Assembly (NCBI GenBank): GCA_004026145.2 | Contig: CP034983.1 | Location: 11,238,658-11,302,657, forward strand | Length of the DNA stretch: 64,000 nucleotides | From: Takifugu bimaculatus | Taxonomy: Eukaryota; Chordata; Actinopteri; Tetraodontiformes; Tetraodontidae | Direction: 5' to 3' | In this document: positions 1 to 53,318 of the stretch, in pieces | Numbering within the stretch: position 1 is the stretch's first letter | Layout of the letters: each line of letters begins with the position of its first letter | Notes under the pieces: generated by a model | Told to the model about the DNA's origin: nothing | The model's database searches: none | The model's input: the letters and a program-made list of their open reading frames with translations, nothing else | Program-made: the position numbers and the translations under genes

Positions 1-159
1 GCCGGCGAACGCCCTCCAGACGCTAGCCGAGTCGAGCTGGGGACTCGTCTGGAACTGTCACGATAGAACCTTTTCTCCATCAGGACTAGAATCACCACAG
101 CTGTGTGAAGGCGAAGGTGTCGCTTCTGAATTATTCCAAAAGCAAAGAACAGAAATTAC

Positions 160-39724
<39,565 letters not shown>

Positions 39725-39997
39725 GGTTCCCCCTCCTGCTGGGAGAAAGTGTGGCTTCCCCGGCAGAAGGCACGAATGAGGCGGATCAACGAGAGACGCG
39801 CCGGTGCGGCACAAAAGCGCGGAGGAGCAGGAGCGTCCGTGCACGGCGGCGCGCAGCCAAGGTGCCAAATAGCAAGCGGCGGCGGGCTGGAGTGTTCGGG
39901 GTGGGAGAAGGGAGGAGGGATTGGAGTGAACAGAGGAAGAGGAGGAGAGAGCAGAACGAGAGAGAGGGAGCGCCCCGCGTCTCGAAACCAGACGATG

Positions 39998-40019
39998 TGC
40001 GTGCGTGCGTGCGTGCGTG
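39998..40019. repeat. (TGCG)n tetranucleotide repeat
   Basis: About 5.5 tandem copies of TGCG lie just upstream of the CT-rich DPP6 leader. A short ATCC run follows at about 40057-40071. Their position next to the promoter makes them length-variable promoter candidates. Confidence 0.9.
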
Positions 40020-40059
40020 GAAGGGAGGGGGTGGGGGGTACACAGATGACTAATGTATC

Positions 40060-42005
40060 CATCCATCCATCTCTTCTACCATCTTTCTCGTTTACCCAAA
40101 ATATCATAAAAAAAATCCTGTCTTTATCTTCAGAAGTGAGTCTGTATATTCCTGTTCTGCGACAGGTGTCGCCACCTAGAGGACAAGTTAGACGTCGGCT
40201 GACTCTAAAAATGTACTGAAGTAGAGGACCGATCAGATTTTAGAGCCCTTTCCAAAACAGCAGCAAAATTCCAAACCATTGCATCAAAACAAAAAAAGGC
40301 TCCCACATCATGATTGATGGGGTAACTTTTTAAAAATCATTGTGATGATAATCTGTTTATGGATGATGTGTTTCCCGTACAGCTGCTGCGGTAACCAGAC
40401 CTCTCAGGCTGGACTCTCTCCTTTCACCAGGTTGGCTTTTTTAATTCCACCATTCAGACCAGCTGGGAGGAACTTTAGATTTGCTCTGAGAGGTAGGTAA
40501 CGTCGTTAATTAATGCCGCAGTCTCCAGGTTGATTCTCGTTGCTGGTTTATAAGTGGATGTGCTGCGCGCTTAATTAAAATAAGGTGGAAGCTCGGAGAA
40601 GGCAATTACTCTGGAATCCCACATGGACGACTGAGGCATTGCTTCATGTGACCAGCGGAGCAAAAAGGCTCGTCCTTCAAAACAGAGAGCGGAAAAAAAG
40701 GAAAACCCTCAAACAACCTAGAGCGAATAGCATATTCTTCCTTTGCTTCTGTGTCGCCTGTGATGCGTCTTTATTGGTCCTTTGTTTGGTTACATTTATT
40801 CATGCTGATGCTTCTAATTAGTGAACATCTCCACGGGTGCCAAAGTGCAGCCAATTACAGAGTGAGACACAGAGAGGAACCCGGCAGAATACAAAACCGC
40901 TCACCTCTCTGGGTATCGCCGGCAGATTCCAATGAGGAGTTTTTGGACACGATCGATCTGCACCGAGAGCTCCAGTTAACAGAGGTGCAGGAGAGAGTTT
41001 CTTCTGCTAGTTAGCATCACGTAATTAGCGGAAAGGTCGATTCCGCCGATGCAAGGCGAGACGGACGTTGCCTGACGGAGCAGTGGTTGGGGTCAAGGGT
41101 CGGAAATGAGGTCCTCATGAGTCATTAGTAGAATCTCAGTGCTCCAACGTCTCCCAGCAGCTCTGCCTGTGTTCCCCACGAGGAGGAGGACAGAAAGGGT
41201 CAGCTCCGGGAGAACGATGGCCAATTCAGCCAAAGCCCCATCAGCTGGTGACGACACCCCGGGGTCATCTGAGAACCCCTCGCCGTGGTCACGCGCACTA
41301 AAACTCGCGTCCAGTGCTGACAAAAAAACAGGCGGCAGTGATGGACGATCCGCGAGGAGGCTCCGTTTGAAAACGAGCTCCCAGAAAGTCTGAGAATGAA
41401 CTGGCAACCCGCTTGAACAGATGGAGCATCCAGTCACTCTTGCTGTCCTCTTAATGCTGAGCTCGGAGCTAGCGCAATCATCACAAAGTGCTTTTGGTCT
41501 AATTAAAACTTCTAAATTATCAGGATGTCCGATTATATTAAAACACATACACTGATGCATTATTTTGGCACTGATTATACTTCTGTAATTAGTGGGAACA
41601 AAATGTTGGCCGCATGGGCGATGATTGTGCAGATAAATATAAACGCTGTCGTTAAAGGGGTGTTCCCACTTTAGCCTACGAGTACCGAGACTATCTGGCT
41701 GTTCCTCAAGTGCATCCTTTGAAACCTAGGGGGTTACTGTCAAATACAAATAAAGAGTTACGGTATTTCCTCAGCTTTGAGTAATCGTTTAATTAAATGT
41801 AAAGCTCAAAGCACAGTACTTCACAGGGGCACCCATTTAAACAGAGGGAAGAAGTGAAGTTAGAAGATAGATGAAAGATTTGAGGGAAAGTAGCAATAAT
41901 GATGATATCTTCTCATGTAGGGTGACCACACGTCCTTTGCGCAGGCAAATGTGTCAAAATCCCCTGTTGTTTGTGTAAATTCTCAATCATCCAGGTTATA
42001 ATGTC
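40060..42005. other. Sequence upstream of DPP6-S, no gene seen
   Basis: AT-richer than the promoter. It holds a CTCF-like motif at 40168-40182 and no coding exon I can support. Confidence 0.7.
40168..40182 (-). promoter_or_regulatory. CTCF-like motif upstream of DPP6-S promoter
   Basis: Minus strand CCTCTAGGTGGCGAC, a good match to the CTCF core, about 440 bases upstream of the DPP6-S ATG. Confidence 0.5.
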
Positions 42006-42130
42006 GACTGGACGCGTTCGGGTTTTCTGGAATATGTTTCGCCTTCTCTCCAGAAGGCTCCTGCAGTTCTAGTTCCAGAGTTTAGAACTGAAGGCTTAAC
42101 ATATTCAAGAAAACCCGAATGCGTCCAGTC
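42006..42130. mobile_element. Foldback (MITE-like) element
   Basis: The 33-base arm at 42006-42038 is complementary to 42098-42130 at 31 of 33 positions. Inside, CAGTTCTA and TAGAACTG form a second nested inverted repeat, and CTTC/GAAG a third, so nearly the whole 125 bases can fold. The left flank (CTCAATCATCCAGGTT) recalls a common teleost repeat. I cannot name the family. Confidence 0.75.
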
Positions 42131-43365
42131 CACACAGAGATCTTACTTGGATATATGGCTGGGGATTTATTCTACTGGAGCCTCAAAGACATCAAAGTAG
42201 TCATGCCCACCCATCCTCCCATCCTCCCTCCCTCAATCCACCCCCCTCCCTCGCTGAAGGGTCCGCTTTGTCATCAGCTCAAATCCGAAACCGAATACTC
42301 AATTAATCGAAGGAATTTTCAGTCGAATATCTGATTACTCAAGTATTCGATAGATGCTGTTCTATTTAAAACACCCCCCAAAAGACCTAAAAGAGGAAAT
42401 TAACAAACAGGAATCAAGAAATGGAATAAAGAGGAATCTTTTGTGGACGAGTATCAGACCCAATTCGCCCATTTATGGAGAAAAGGGAACCCAAAGGAAA
42501 GTATCGAATCCAAAAGATGCTGTGCAGTTGTGTTGCGCCCTGACTGGGGTTGGAATAAACCCTTTCTGGGAGGGTTCCATCCCCACGCAAAGCTACGGTG
42601 TCACGTCTATGTAAATTCTGACGGGAACGGATCTCACGAGGAAGTTCAAGCCACAGTTCTGCTGAGGGAACGAGGTCACGGGTGGAGACGTGATTGCTCC
42701 GCCGGTGGAAAAGAGCAAAGTTCTGAGATTCTCTCAGCTGGAGGGGTGGCGCAGCGCAGGACTGCTTCCATTTTCATTTTCCGGCTCTTGTTTTTCTGAC
42801 ACATGACAGAACGCATCGAGATACAGAGAAAGTAAAAAAAAAAAAAAAAGTAATTGCTTTTCCATCTCTTCCTCCCGCTGCCCGTCTCCAAGCTGTGCAC
42901 TCGATGTGAGGTCCTCACATAAATGCAGCTCTGCACTCGTCATTCTGACACAGACGGGACGCGTCGGGATGCGGTTTCTCCTCCCGGCAGCGTATAGCAC
43001 TTCATGCCAGGTGTGACTCATCAGCCTTCACACCACTCAGCCGTGAAATGTTAGCAGACTCCGCGACCACGCACGGCAGCCGGTGAGCGATGCTCGGCGA
43101 GTTTCCAGTTTATTTTTTCTTATTAGCATGGACGCCGTGTGCCGTATGTCCACCCTGCTGGAGGCCAGAAACCACGTGGGCCTTCCTGTAACACCATCTT
43201 GAGTAGCTATACACAAATAATCTAATGTGAGGAACGGGCAGCGCTTTGTATGATGCCTGATCCTGGGTGCTGCAAAACATAGATCTATATTATCCATCAG
43301 AGGGACGGAGGGAGCAGTCACGAAAAATAAAAAATGGTTTTTATCATTGGTGTAACCGCAGTGAT

Positions 43366-43380
43366 ATCGCCACCTACTGG
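43366..43380 (-). promoter_or_regulatory. CTCF-like motif
   Basis: Minus strand CCAGTAGGTGGCGAT, close match to the CTCF core. Confidence 0.5.
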
Positions 43381-44431
43381 TTGGGGGCTGGAGAGGAAAG
43401 CGTGTCAAATCACTGTGCAGGAACGAAAGTGCTGTTTCAGACCTTGATTTCCCTTTAAAGGTCTGTTTTATTTCCCAGTGCTAATAAATCCTAATGATGT
43501 GTCGGTAGCAGGCGACACGTTGGGCACCTCGTTTTTAAGAAAGCTTCAATGCCATGACAACAGCAGCCGATATTGTGCTTAAAACCGGGCTTCTAAGGAC
43601 TGTTTAGAGGCGTTTGGGGGGTTTTACAAACACTGCAAAAAGCTTTTCTATTAAAAATAATGATTCCTCTTAAACAAAAGACTGAAGTATAGTCGATGCA
43701 TCTTTTTATATGCATCTCTCACCCCTAAAACAGCACCACTGACACATGCTCGCTCTTCTGCAGCCCCATTGCTAAAGCAGCACATGTCAACAGCAGGCGG
43801 AGAGGAAAGCTCTCACCATCACAGCCTCGACGTGCAGAAATGGGTTTGGGCACCGGTGAGTGGACGGCTCCAGTGGTGCATCTCACTCCTACAGACGCGA
43901 GCTGGAGAACAACACGCAGCCGCGGGGGTGGGAGAAACAGGCATCAACCGTCTTTATGCGGCTGTAATTATTATTATCTGACAGATTCTTAATAGCACCT
44001 TATTTTGCTGTTTTCTTGTCAAAAGGCTGACAGGATTAATGAAGCTGAAGCCAAGAGCTTGGAAAAAATGGTAGATTTCACATTGTCTAATTCTGTTTAC
44101 TTCAATTTTCTCACCAACGATCCTCAAACGTCACAACACAGAGACGCATTTAACGCCCTCTCCGACCGCCGCTGCTCGATGCGTCCAGGCCTCCTTTCAC
44201 GCCATCAGAGACCGTTCAACTTGTCCCCGTCAATTTTCACGCAGCTCATAATTATAAAAACATAAAATAATTTAGCGTGGGTTAGCATCAGAATGAATGC
44301 ATGGTGGTGTTGGCAGAGGTGGATTTGGGAGCGAAATTGGGCGGCGCTAACGGCAACATGTCTCAGTACAGAAGTAGAATCTTAGAGCGTCTTTTATCAA
44401 AGATTTAAGCATCTTCTTGCACAACAGTTGG

Positions 44432-44446
44432 CCACTAGGTGGCGTT
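44432..44446 (+). promoter_or_regulatory. CTCF-like motif
   Basis: CCACTAGGTGGCGTT, one of the closest matches to the CTCF core in the window. Opposite orientation to the motif at 43.4 kb. Confidence 0.55.
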
Positions 44447-47400
44447 TGAGGGAGTTAAAAAAAAAAAGAACGTTTCAGTTTGAATTCTCCAATAAACATC
44501 AGACAACATGCATTCAGGAACTGGGCACTGGACGGAATCCTCAGCTCTCTTTCTCCCGGAGTCTCTGGGAATCCGTCTTGGCCCTGACATCTGAAGAGTT
44601 TGGAAGCCAGGTCAGAGCTCTTGGCTATCCAGATATCACAAATTGGTTTAGGACGTGTGGTGCCTCCCAGTTACAAAAACTTTCCTTTTAATCTCATCAG
44701 AACAGAGACAGATCCGCAGGCCGCCAGCTTCACGCAACATCTGGAAGGTCAGGAGATGGAGATAAACTGAGCGAGATGGAGCAAACATCTGTTAAATGAC
44801 TCCCCCCTCTGATATCACCTCCAACCACAGATAACCAGGGCTGATGAGGGGGCATATACTCATTTGAGTGGCGAGCAGGCTTCTCTGGTCAGAACCACAT
44901 GCAGTTTCTAAAGACCCAAATGCTTAAATGCTACCAGGAAGCACACGAGCTGCCTAATTAATGCGGCCGCCGCGCCGCCGTGGCAGAGTGCTCCATTAAA
45001 GCACATTCAATACACAGTAAGCAACAAAACTGTGCCGTTCAGCAGTTTTGCTCTTTTGCCCGAATGAGGAAAAGGCCCGTGACTGGAGACGGTCTAAGCA
45101 CCTCCTTTATTTTATGGCGGCATTAAGATGAAGCTCGATTTCACCAAAGTAGCTCACAGGCCAAAGCGACAACTGTTTTGCTTCTCCTTCCGGGCTCTAA
45201 AGTACAGTGTGAAGAATTTATGGCTCAAATAAAGAAAGTAATACGCGAAAACAGCGGGAGGAAAGGAGCACATCCTTTTTGGTGCAATACTGGCGACTAC
45301 AATGGCCGGGCTGGAGTTTCAGGATGTATTGCTGCCTCACGCCTCAGACCGTGATAAATCATAAGCCGGCAGGAGATTTGTCACAGCGGGCCGAGCGTCC
45401 TTTCATCGTACCGGGTCTCCCTCCTCATTCCTCTGGCCTCCACAGTGGTTTCACTCCAGAAAAAAAAAAAAAAATAATCTGTTGTGGATTTGTCACTGCC
45501 CAGACTTCTATCCTGCGCCGGCTCTGCCTTTGGGGTTCACCGGCGGAGCGTGGCAGCACCCACATGGACGCTGAGCTCTGTGGACTCAGTGGAGGAGTGG
45601 GTGCTGGCGTGTAGCATCCCAGTACGACCAGTTTATTCAGCACTGTATCTGTTTACTGCAGCCTCTGCATCCCAACCTAACTGGCCTATTTAGCTTCTCT
45701 GTCCCACTATAACCAGTCTGCCAGGCCTCTCTGGAGGTGGGCCATCATCTGCTTTAGATTAGCCCCAGGAGAGCCAATCAAACATCTCTCTATTTGACTT
45801 TAACTTAAATGTTTCTCTGGGCCCTGAAGGCTGGAGACCAAACCGATCTTCATTTAACTGAGAAGTCATCGTCTTTGTCTGCTTTCAAAGAGCGACGAAT
45901 CTACCTCCATCTCAAGCTGATTTAAGAGGTAATTATAGAAGCGAAAGTACGACGAACGTGGCCGATACCCACCGAGTATTCTTTTGTATTAGAAGGACTT
46001 AAAATATTAAAGGTGAGATTGCCAGCAGGGGGATACTTCCTGGAAGACGGCAATAAAATAACTCATTAAAAGTTCTCGTCTCATAAGACAGGAGATAAGC
46101 AAATGGGTACGGAGGGCGGGCTCGGACAAAGAGGAACTAAATGACCCACAGCTGGGATTTTGTTATCAAAATTCGGCCATTTTATCAAGCTTTTCTGATT
46201 CAATGTCAGAGAGTTCCGCGGCGGATTTCAATAAAGCTTGGCGAGTGGGAGTGAATTCAAAGGCACGAAATCATTTTCTGCACTGAAAAGTGGCGACGTC
46301 AACAGCACAGAAGCCCAGAGAACATTTCAGATATATTTGAGGAACGCATTCGGAAAAAGACCCCCCGAGTATTTCCAAACAGGAAGTTGGAAAGGCGATC
46401 GCACAATCTGGTAAAAAGCCACCGGGTCCGTGCTGTTTGTCCGGATCTTCACATCCAGCGCTTTTAAAGACCGCCATAGAAAAAAGAGACCGACTTGGAG
46501 GAGCGGCTGAAACTTTGATGCAATTGGTAAAAAATTTGAAAAAAAAAAAATCAAAGATCAACTTGGAGATGTAACTTCAACCTCGCCGGCTCCTCCGCTC
46601 TGGTGGTTAATTGCTGTATAGCTTTTGGGTAAAACTTAACATAATGATCTGCTTTGTTCGTAGCAGAGGAGAACTGAGCGGCTCTGCTCGGCCTTCTATC
46701 AAACACGGTGTTGGCGCGAGCGCCTGGGGCGGATGGCTTGACCTTCCGTTGTTCCGCAGCAAACAGATTTCAGTCCGGCCGTGAGGAACGTGAGGAACTG
46801 GAGAGCAAACGCGCTCTGGGACGGCTATCGAGCCTGGCAGGCAGAGGAGCGGAGGACAGAGAATCCAACCGTGAGGAGGAACGATGGAAGGAGCAGGGAA
46901 GACGGACTTCCTGTGACTGGTTCGGCTTTGGAGACTGCACAAAGTGGACCTGAGAGAGATTTAAACATCATCAAATGGATGCTTTTTTCGTTGTATCGGA
47001 GTGAAACGCCACGCCATGGCAACCGCAGATCTTCGGCTCAACGTTTGAAGCCTGTCGCATGGATCACGGCAACGTTCTCACTAATAGGAAGAGAGCGACG
47101 CAACCGTAGCGTCACGTTTGAGGTCCTTTTTTAGCGCTGCCGTGACAGTTCTACACGGGCGTGAACTGATACGGCTCGACCGTAAAAAACCGACGGACAG
47201 ACGCGAGTTAAAGAAAACATCAGGCCCGCTGGTGATGATGAAACCCGAAATGTGATTCACGACTGGCAGCCTCGTCGGTCCTTTGTTGAACGCGAGATTC
47301 AGCTTTTTAATGCAAAACAAGACAGATGAATACAAGACACGGCTCAAAAACACCACTTGGAGAAACAGGAAGTGAGTCTAATGAGCCACATTTGTCAGAG

Positions 47401-47746
47401 AAGCAGAAGGAAAACAAAAGAAAATGGTGGCTGCATGGAAAATCAATGACGCTGCTATTGTACCTGCCCGGTCAGAGTGTTCAAACCTGATTCTTTGAAT
47501 ACAGAGTGTTATTTTCATCTTCTGGAATAAATCTGGTTCCCCTGAGAGAAGAAGGTTGATTTTATGATGTTAGACTTTTAGATGTTAGTGTAAAAGCATC
47601 ACAACCCGTCTGGAGCCAAATAAATGCAAACAGATTAGGAATTTAAAGACTTTCTGGCCAGTCTGGCGGCTTCACTTGTTATAAATGAGACAAACCTGCC
47701 ACAAATGTGAGAACGGCAGCTACAACAACGCTGGGCTCATGTCAGC

Positions 47747-47748
<2 letters not shown>

Positions 47749-47780
<32 letters not shown>
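47749..47780. repeat. (GT)16 microsatellite
   Basis: Uninterrupted GT dinucleotides followed by a short G run. Confidence 0.97.
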
Positions 47781-47781
<1 letters not shown>

Positions 47782-49281
47782 GGGGGGGTCTGTCAAATCA
47801 GAGGGGAAATCAAAACAGTGCATGGTCGGTTGATCACAGGAACAAAGAGGACCTGCGTGACTCCTTCGCTTCACGCCGAGCTGCTGCAGTCAAAACAGCC
47901 GCGTGTTTAAATCTGACGGTGACGAGTTCTGCTTCAGTGGTGGGACCAGCGGAAATCGCCGCCGAAACACGGCGCCGCCGAAGGACGTGCAGGTGGACGG
48001 AGAGCGTTCGAAAGGCCGGGTGGAGGCCCCGTAAAGACGACGATTCCGAGGAAAAGAAACGGTGAAATCAGAGGTTTTCGTCTTTGCGCTCTCACGCACA
48101 TTTAAGGCCACTTTTCCATTTACCCGCCAAAAATACCTCCGTCTTTTCAAAATAAGAGGAGGAAAATCTCACTCAGCTATTGATTTCTGGTGGCTTTTAC
48201 GTCCTACAGAAAAACCCACTGGCAGGCAGCTGTTATATTGCAATAAAAAAGCTTTTGCAAGCGTAGCGACTCGACACACGGTCGATACGGGGAGTCGGCG
48301 GCGCTCTCGCTATCTGACCCCTCTCCATCACGCAGATTCAGAGCTACAGCAGCAGAGCAATAATTAGCAGCCACCGGGGCCACAGTGGGAGCATAATGGC
48401 GGCGTTGGAAGGCTCGGGGCGCGTCGCTCTGGTATCAGAGCGCGGTGAGAGGATCAGAGAGGGAGAGTCGATTATTCCTCACATGACATCCGATGCTTCG
48501 CGTTCCACTCTGCAGTACAGAGAGGAGATAAAAAATAACCCTTTAGCTGCTTCAGGTGCAAGAATCTAACAACAGATGGAGATCGAGCCGAGATCCCATC
48601 GCCTGGTTCTGAATTCTGTTGAAACAACAAGAAAATGAGACACCCCCCCACCCTCCCCCTGCTCCATTTGTGGCCAAAACGATCGACAATGAAGCCGGGA
48701 CCCTGTTATCGCCGCGGCAACGTTCAGGATCAGCAGCTCTCGGTGAGTCTGAGGTCAACGCCTTATCGCCTCGCCTCAGTTTCATCACAGGGCTTTTACA
48801 GCCTCCGGCCTTCGCTGATGCTGCTGCTAATCTGCTGCTGCTCCGTCCTGCTGTGGACGGAGCAGCAGCAGGTCCCGAGGTCCCGCAACACGTCAGGCCT
48901 GGGTTTAAAAGCAGATCCTGATTAAAATGTTCCACAGAGAACGTGTTTATTAAGACCCCGGAAGGCACGTCTCTCAACGGGCCCCGACTGGGCGCAGCCA
49001 GGTGAGCGGGGGATTTCTGCTCTCCCCTCGCGTGAAACCAACTCTGATGAAAGCTGTTTGTGTTGTGCTGATGTTATCAGATCTGGGCGCGCAGAGACGA
49101 CCTCCGAGGAAATTAAGCTTCACGGCCTTAATAAACCACATCCAGGATGAGCCTTCGTGATTCAGGGGCGCTACGAGGGTTCAATAGCAGCGATGGGGTT
49201 TTAGCACCACACTGGGGTTACACCCCGAAACATCGCTTCACTCATTACGTGTGACCCAGATTCAGTGCTCATCTTGCGCAC

Positions 49282-49296
49282 AGCGCCCCCTGCCGA
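49282..49296 (-). promoter_or_regulatory. CTCF-like motif
   Basis: Minus strand TCGGCAGGGGGCGCT, with mismatches at two left-end positions but an intact GGGGGCGCT core. Confidence 0.4.
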
Positions 49297-52200
49297 CCAG
49301 TCGAGGAAACACAGAAAGCTGCACCCTGAATCATCAATCAATCCGATCGGTAACTGATTTGATCCAAACTGTGTTTTTGGAAACGCGGGCACTCGGAATT
49401 CGGGCGCGTCGGCGGTCCGCCTGGTTCGATTTTGCTCCAAACCACAGGTGTGTTTTCAGTCAAAACTGGATGGAATCTGCACTCAAATCTGCTTTAGCAA
49501 ATCACCCAACAGGCACGTTGCAGGCGAGGAGCTGTGGTTGTCATGGGAATCTGAATATTTGGGTGACATGACCCTGAATCAACAGAATTATTAAACATTT
49601 TGTTTGGTTTGTTTATCGGGATGCCTCAATATGCAGCAGCTATTCTTCCCAAGGTCCTTGTGTTACGACACTGCTTTTATCTGCCGTAGCATTCATGCTA
49701 ACAGTCCTTCCAGACTATTCTCCTATTGACTGTGTGACTGGGGAAAAAAAATAAACGTATAGAGAAAGAAAAATACAGAAAGAAAAGTGGAGGCAGAACC
49801 ACAGAACTCTCCTTCTGCTTCAGGCACTTCCCGCCATAATTTGTGCGACTCTGCTCGTTTTTACCAGCAGGTGAGTGTGCATGTTGCCTCTCAGACTGTG
49901 CACAAACTTCAAATTTTCTTCCCATATTTGCGCTGCGAGCGTTTCTCGAGCAGAGCGCCGCCCGCAGATAAACAAAGTTGTTGAGCTGTTGCAGCTTCGC
50001 GGCAATAAAAAAAAAAAAGGCCTCATCTAAAAGCTCACAGTGATGATTATACTTACTCTTCCTCCCCACGGTATTAGGGGGGGAAACCAGTCAATAACAA
50101 ACTAAAATCACTGTAAAACACAATTTCCTTTGCTTTTCTGTTATCTAAATGCATCGGCCAGGAAATGGGCTTTCACGAGCTGGATTTATGACCCCTGCAG
50201 CAGATGAACAAGAATAACACCATTACGGAGGGAAGAAAGGGAGACAGCAGAGCAGGAGGCACAAACGCTTCAGGTCACGGAGGACGACTGGGATGTTGGC
50301 CACCTAAACTGGGACACAGGTGGCGCACCAACACGTCCGAGTCATTGGTCTCGGGCCTCAAAAAATGCTGCTGCAAAAAAAAATAAAAAAATCGCAAATA
50401 AAATCGATTTAGTTTCAAGACTAAAAGGTGCGATTTGGCCTCCGCTGGTCTAAATGCTCCAACTGGAAACAGAAGCGGGAGGCAGCGTCAGACGTCTCTA
50501 TAAAAGCACTTCTGAGGCCGACGGAGAACAAATGTTGAGTATTTTCCATTTGATGCTGGGATCCAGCGAGCGCGGAGGCAGACGGGAGGTAACGAAGCTC
50601 TCAGACTGGTCCGACACCGACTCCCTGCGGAGCTTCCATCTGCACGCCCTCCGCTCTGCAGCGCCGACATCAGCAGCACCGAGATGAACACGAGGACCTG
50701 CCGAGGCTGCCGCCGAACTTTGATGTCAGGCGGCGCCGTGTTCACGGGCCCCATCAGCGCCACTTTTAGCCGCTCAGATGTCGGCGGCTCTGATCCTCAA
50801 GCAACAGAGGGCGAAAGTGAACAAATGTGGCATTAAAACCGCAGCAGCTTAGTCGTGCAAACCATCCGCGCAGGAATGTGTGATCCCGACATGAGTAGTT
50901 GCTGGCGTGTCGGGCCAATGATGCAAAGCGGCGGCGGGTCAAACCGTTTCAGAGCGGCACCAAACCAACCTGGAGGGGGCGCAGCTAATGTTAACGCAGC
51001 TAAATCTGAAGACCTCAGCCCGATCGGGAGGGAGCAGCGGCCCTGAAACGATCCGGTTCTGATCCCGAGCGTTCCGAGCTCTCCGAGCGAAGCCGCACCC
51101 GCTTTGGGCAGCGTTCAAAGGAGCCTATTTGTATACGGGGGAAGCGCCACGCCGCAGCAGCCTTGGCGCCCATACGAAGCTCACAAACCTCCGTCTTTTT
51201 CAAGAACGTTCTCATTTTATTCACAGTCACCTGGAACATGTTGCGCTCTCCATAAATGCTCGTTACTGCTCGCTTCTGTAATTACAAAAAAACCCAAAAA
51301 GGAATCAATTTGCGGTTTGAATATCTGCTAGTTTCTGTCAGTCCTTAAACAGCATCACTGAAGTTGGTGGCTTTTTTTTCCATTTAATTAAAGGTAAAGT
51401 AAAGCAAAAGTGGAACGGTAATGAAAAACAAGCAAGACAAACAATTAAGAGCCTTCCAGGAGCAAAACGAGACACTTTTATTGCCAAGTAGGGATGTCAG
51501 AGGAACCGTGCCCGAGTATATGAGAAATGCTGAGCTCCACACTACATCTATACTAGCTTCTGCTAGCTTGTTGCTAACAACTGCAGAATTTGAGCGCGCA
51601 CACACGCAGCATCTCAACTTTGATAAGGAAACAGCCCAGAAGAGGGAAAATGGCCCATTCTTGATGACTGATATATTCATATACTCCCACAGAAACACAG
51701 GAGAAGATCCTGCTGACTTCCTGGTGTCCGCTTCGCTAAAAGGCTGAGGGAGTTGCCCTCTAATGAATATCTCTGCAGTGTCCAGAGCCTCCTGCTCATG
51801 AATAATAAAAGATTCTTCACCCTGGCATCCATCTCGGCAAACAAGTTACGCCGCAATATCACTGTCAAATCCCGGCAGCGGCGTTAGCGTGTGGTTCCCA
51901 CCACGCTGGGAGATCAGGAGATGTTCTTCTTTGCTTATTCTCACAAACCGGTGCAGATTTGTGGTCATCCAGCCATTAAAATGGAGCCAACTGAGAGAAC
52001 AACAACCTGGAAAAGTAGAAGGGAATGGGGAAAGAAAGGGCCACGCCCCCCTCCCAGAGGCATCAGACCCGTCAGATGGGTTATAAGACCTGTTGGACAT
52101 CCAGTCCGCAGCTGAATTACGGCCTCCAGCACCAAACGCCAGAACCGACAACAGCCGAAAACCGTCCCAGCTAACAGCGTGATGGATGATTGTTGAGCAC

Positions 52201-52632
52201 GAAATAACCAAGCGTAGCCGAGTCATGTGACGCGGGGGTAGAATACTGCAAATGGAAACACGGTCCTCCAGAATTGAAACATAATTAATCATTATTGTTG
52301 CGCCTAATGATCCTTTTGATTCTTGATTCATTAGATAAGAGCGCGCATTCATCAGCTGCTCTCATTATGAAACGTGACATCACCTCATTTTGTCTGAAGT
52401 CTTTCAGTTGCTGCAAAGTGTGAGATTTTTTTAGTCGATACTTTCCAACTTTATATCCTGAATTTACGAGATTTCTCCCAGATTTTCTTGAGTTGCTTCA
52501 TTTATTTGTATTTTGGTGTCAATTGTAACTTTTTCCAAGATAAACTGAATTAAAATCAATGGTTGCACCCCTGAAACTACCCAACTTAACCAGCTGGTTA
52601 AACTTCACACAACCACACAACCGGATGCAGCA

Positions 52633-52846
52633 CAACACAACCAGATCAGCTCAGATCAAACACAACCCAGACAGATCCAAAGCAACACAACCAGATCAGC
52701 TCAGATCAAACACAACCCAGACAGATCCAAAGCAACACAACCAGATCAGCTCAGATCAAACACAACCCAGACAGATCCAAAGCAACACAACCAGATCAGC
52801 TCAGATCAAACACAACCCAGACAGATCCAAAGCAACACAACCAGAT
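52633..52846. repeat. 50-base minisatellite, about 4.3 copies
   Basis: The unit contains CAACACAACCAGATCAGC and CAGACAGATCCAAAG. AGCAACACAA starts recur at 52681, 52731, 52781 and 52831, an exact 50-base period. The visible copies are essentially identical, suggesting recent expansion or active homogenisation. The unit is nearly free of G on the plus strand and also has an internal CAGATC sub-repeat. Confidence 0.96.
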
Positions 52847-53288
52847 ATTTGGATTGTGAGACACGACACAGCCCAGCGTGCCGGGATGCAGAAGTTAAAG
52901 TCCGGAAGTTTCTCTGAATTCACTCATGACTAAAACGCGAACTGCCGTCGTCTTTCATATTAAGCTAGCATACTTTTTTTTCAGCTTCCTTACAGTGTAG
53001 CGCCGTAGGCTGTAATTTGCTTTAAATTATAACACTTTTGTTGAACACACTACCTGCCTGATGTCATAAGTGCTCCATTTAACGATTCATCAGTTCTCCA
53101 AATAAACGGCTGTTCACGTTCTGCTGACTCCAACGAGCAGCGCTTTGACTAATTGCTGCAGGGGTGTTATTTAAAAAACTTATGAGAAGCCAGTGACACG
53201 CTCCAAAGTCGTTTGTAGCGCCATTAGCTTGTTCCCCGCTGTGGCAAAAGAAGTGAAGAAAGTGAAATTGTTGCCAATTTCCAGCAAT

Positions 53289-53318
53289 CACACACACAAA
53301 CACACACACACACACACA
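53289..53318. repeat. Interrupted CA microsatellite
   Basis: CA dinucleotides with one AAA interruption. Confidence 0.9.

Larger units (their letters stand above)
42131..52632. other. Gene-poor upstream region, part 1
   Basis: No recognisable coding exon. It contains a pyrimidine-rich patch at about 42206-42255, A-runs at about 42836-42849 and 45462-45475, a GT microsatellite at 47.7 kb and CTCF-like motifs at 43.4, 44.4 and 49.3 kb. Open frames are short and lack protein character. Confidence 0.65.

Noticed and set aside
51846..52352. Minus-strand open frame of 168 codons
   Set aside because: No domain, promoter or splice context. Likely chance.
52633..52846. CRISPR-like direct repeats
   Set aside because: Units are contiguous with no unique spacers and the genome is eukaryotic. 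This is a minisatellite.
52559..52933. Open frame of 124 codons with a repetitive Gln/Asn/Thr/Asp peptide
   Set aside because: It is a read-through of the 50-base minisatellite, whose unit lacks stops. The period is not a multiple of three.
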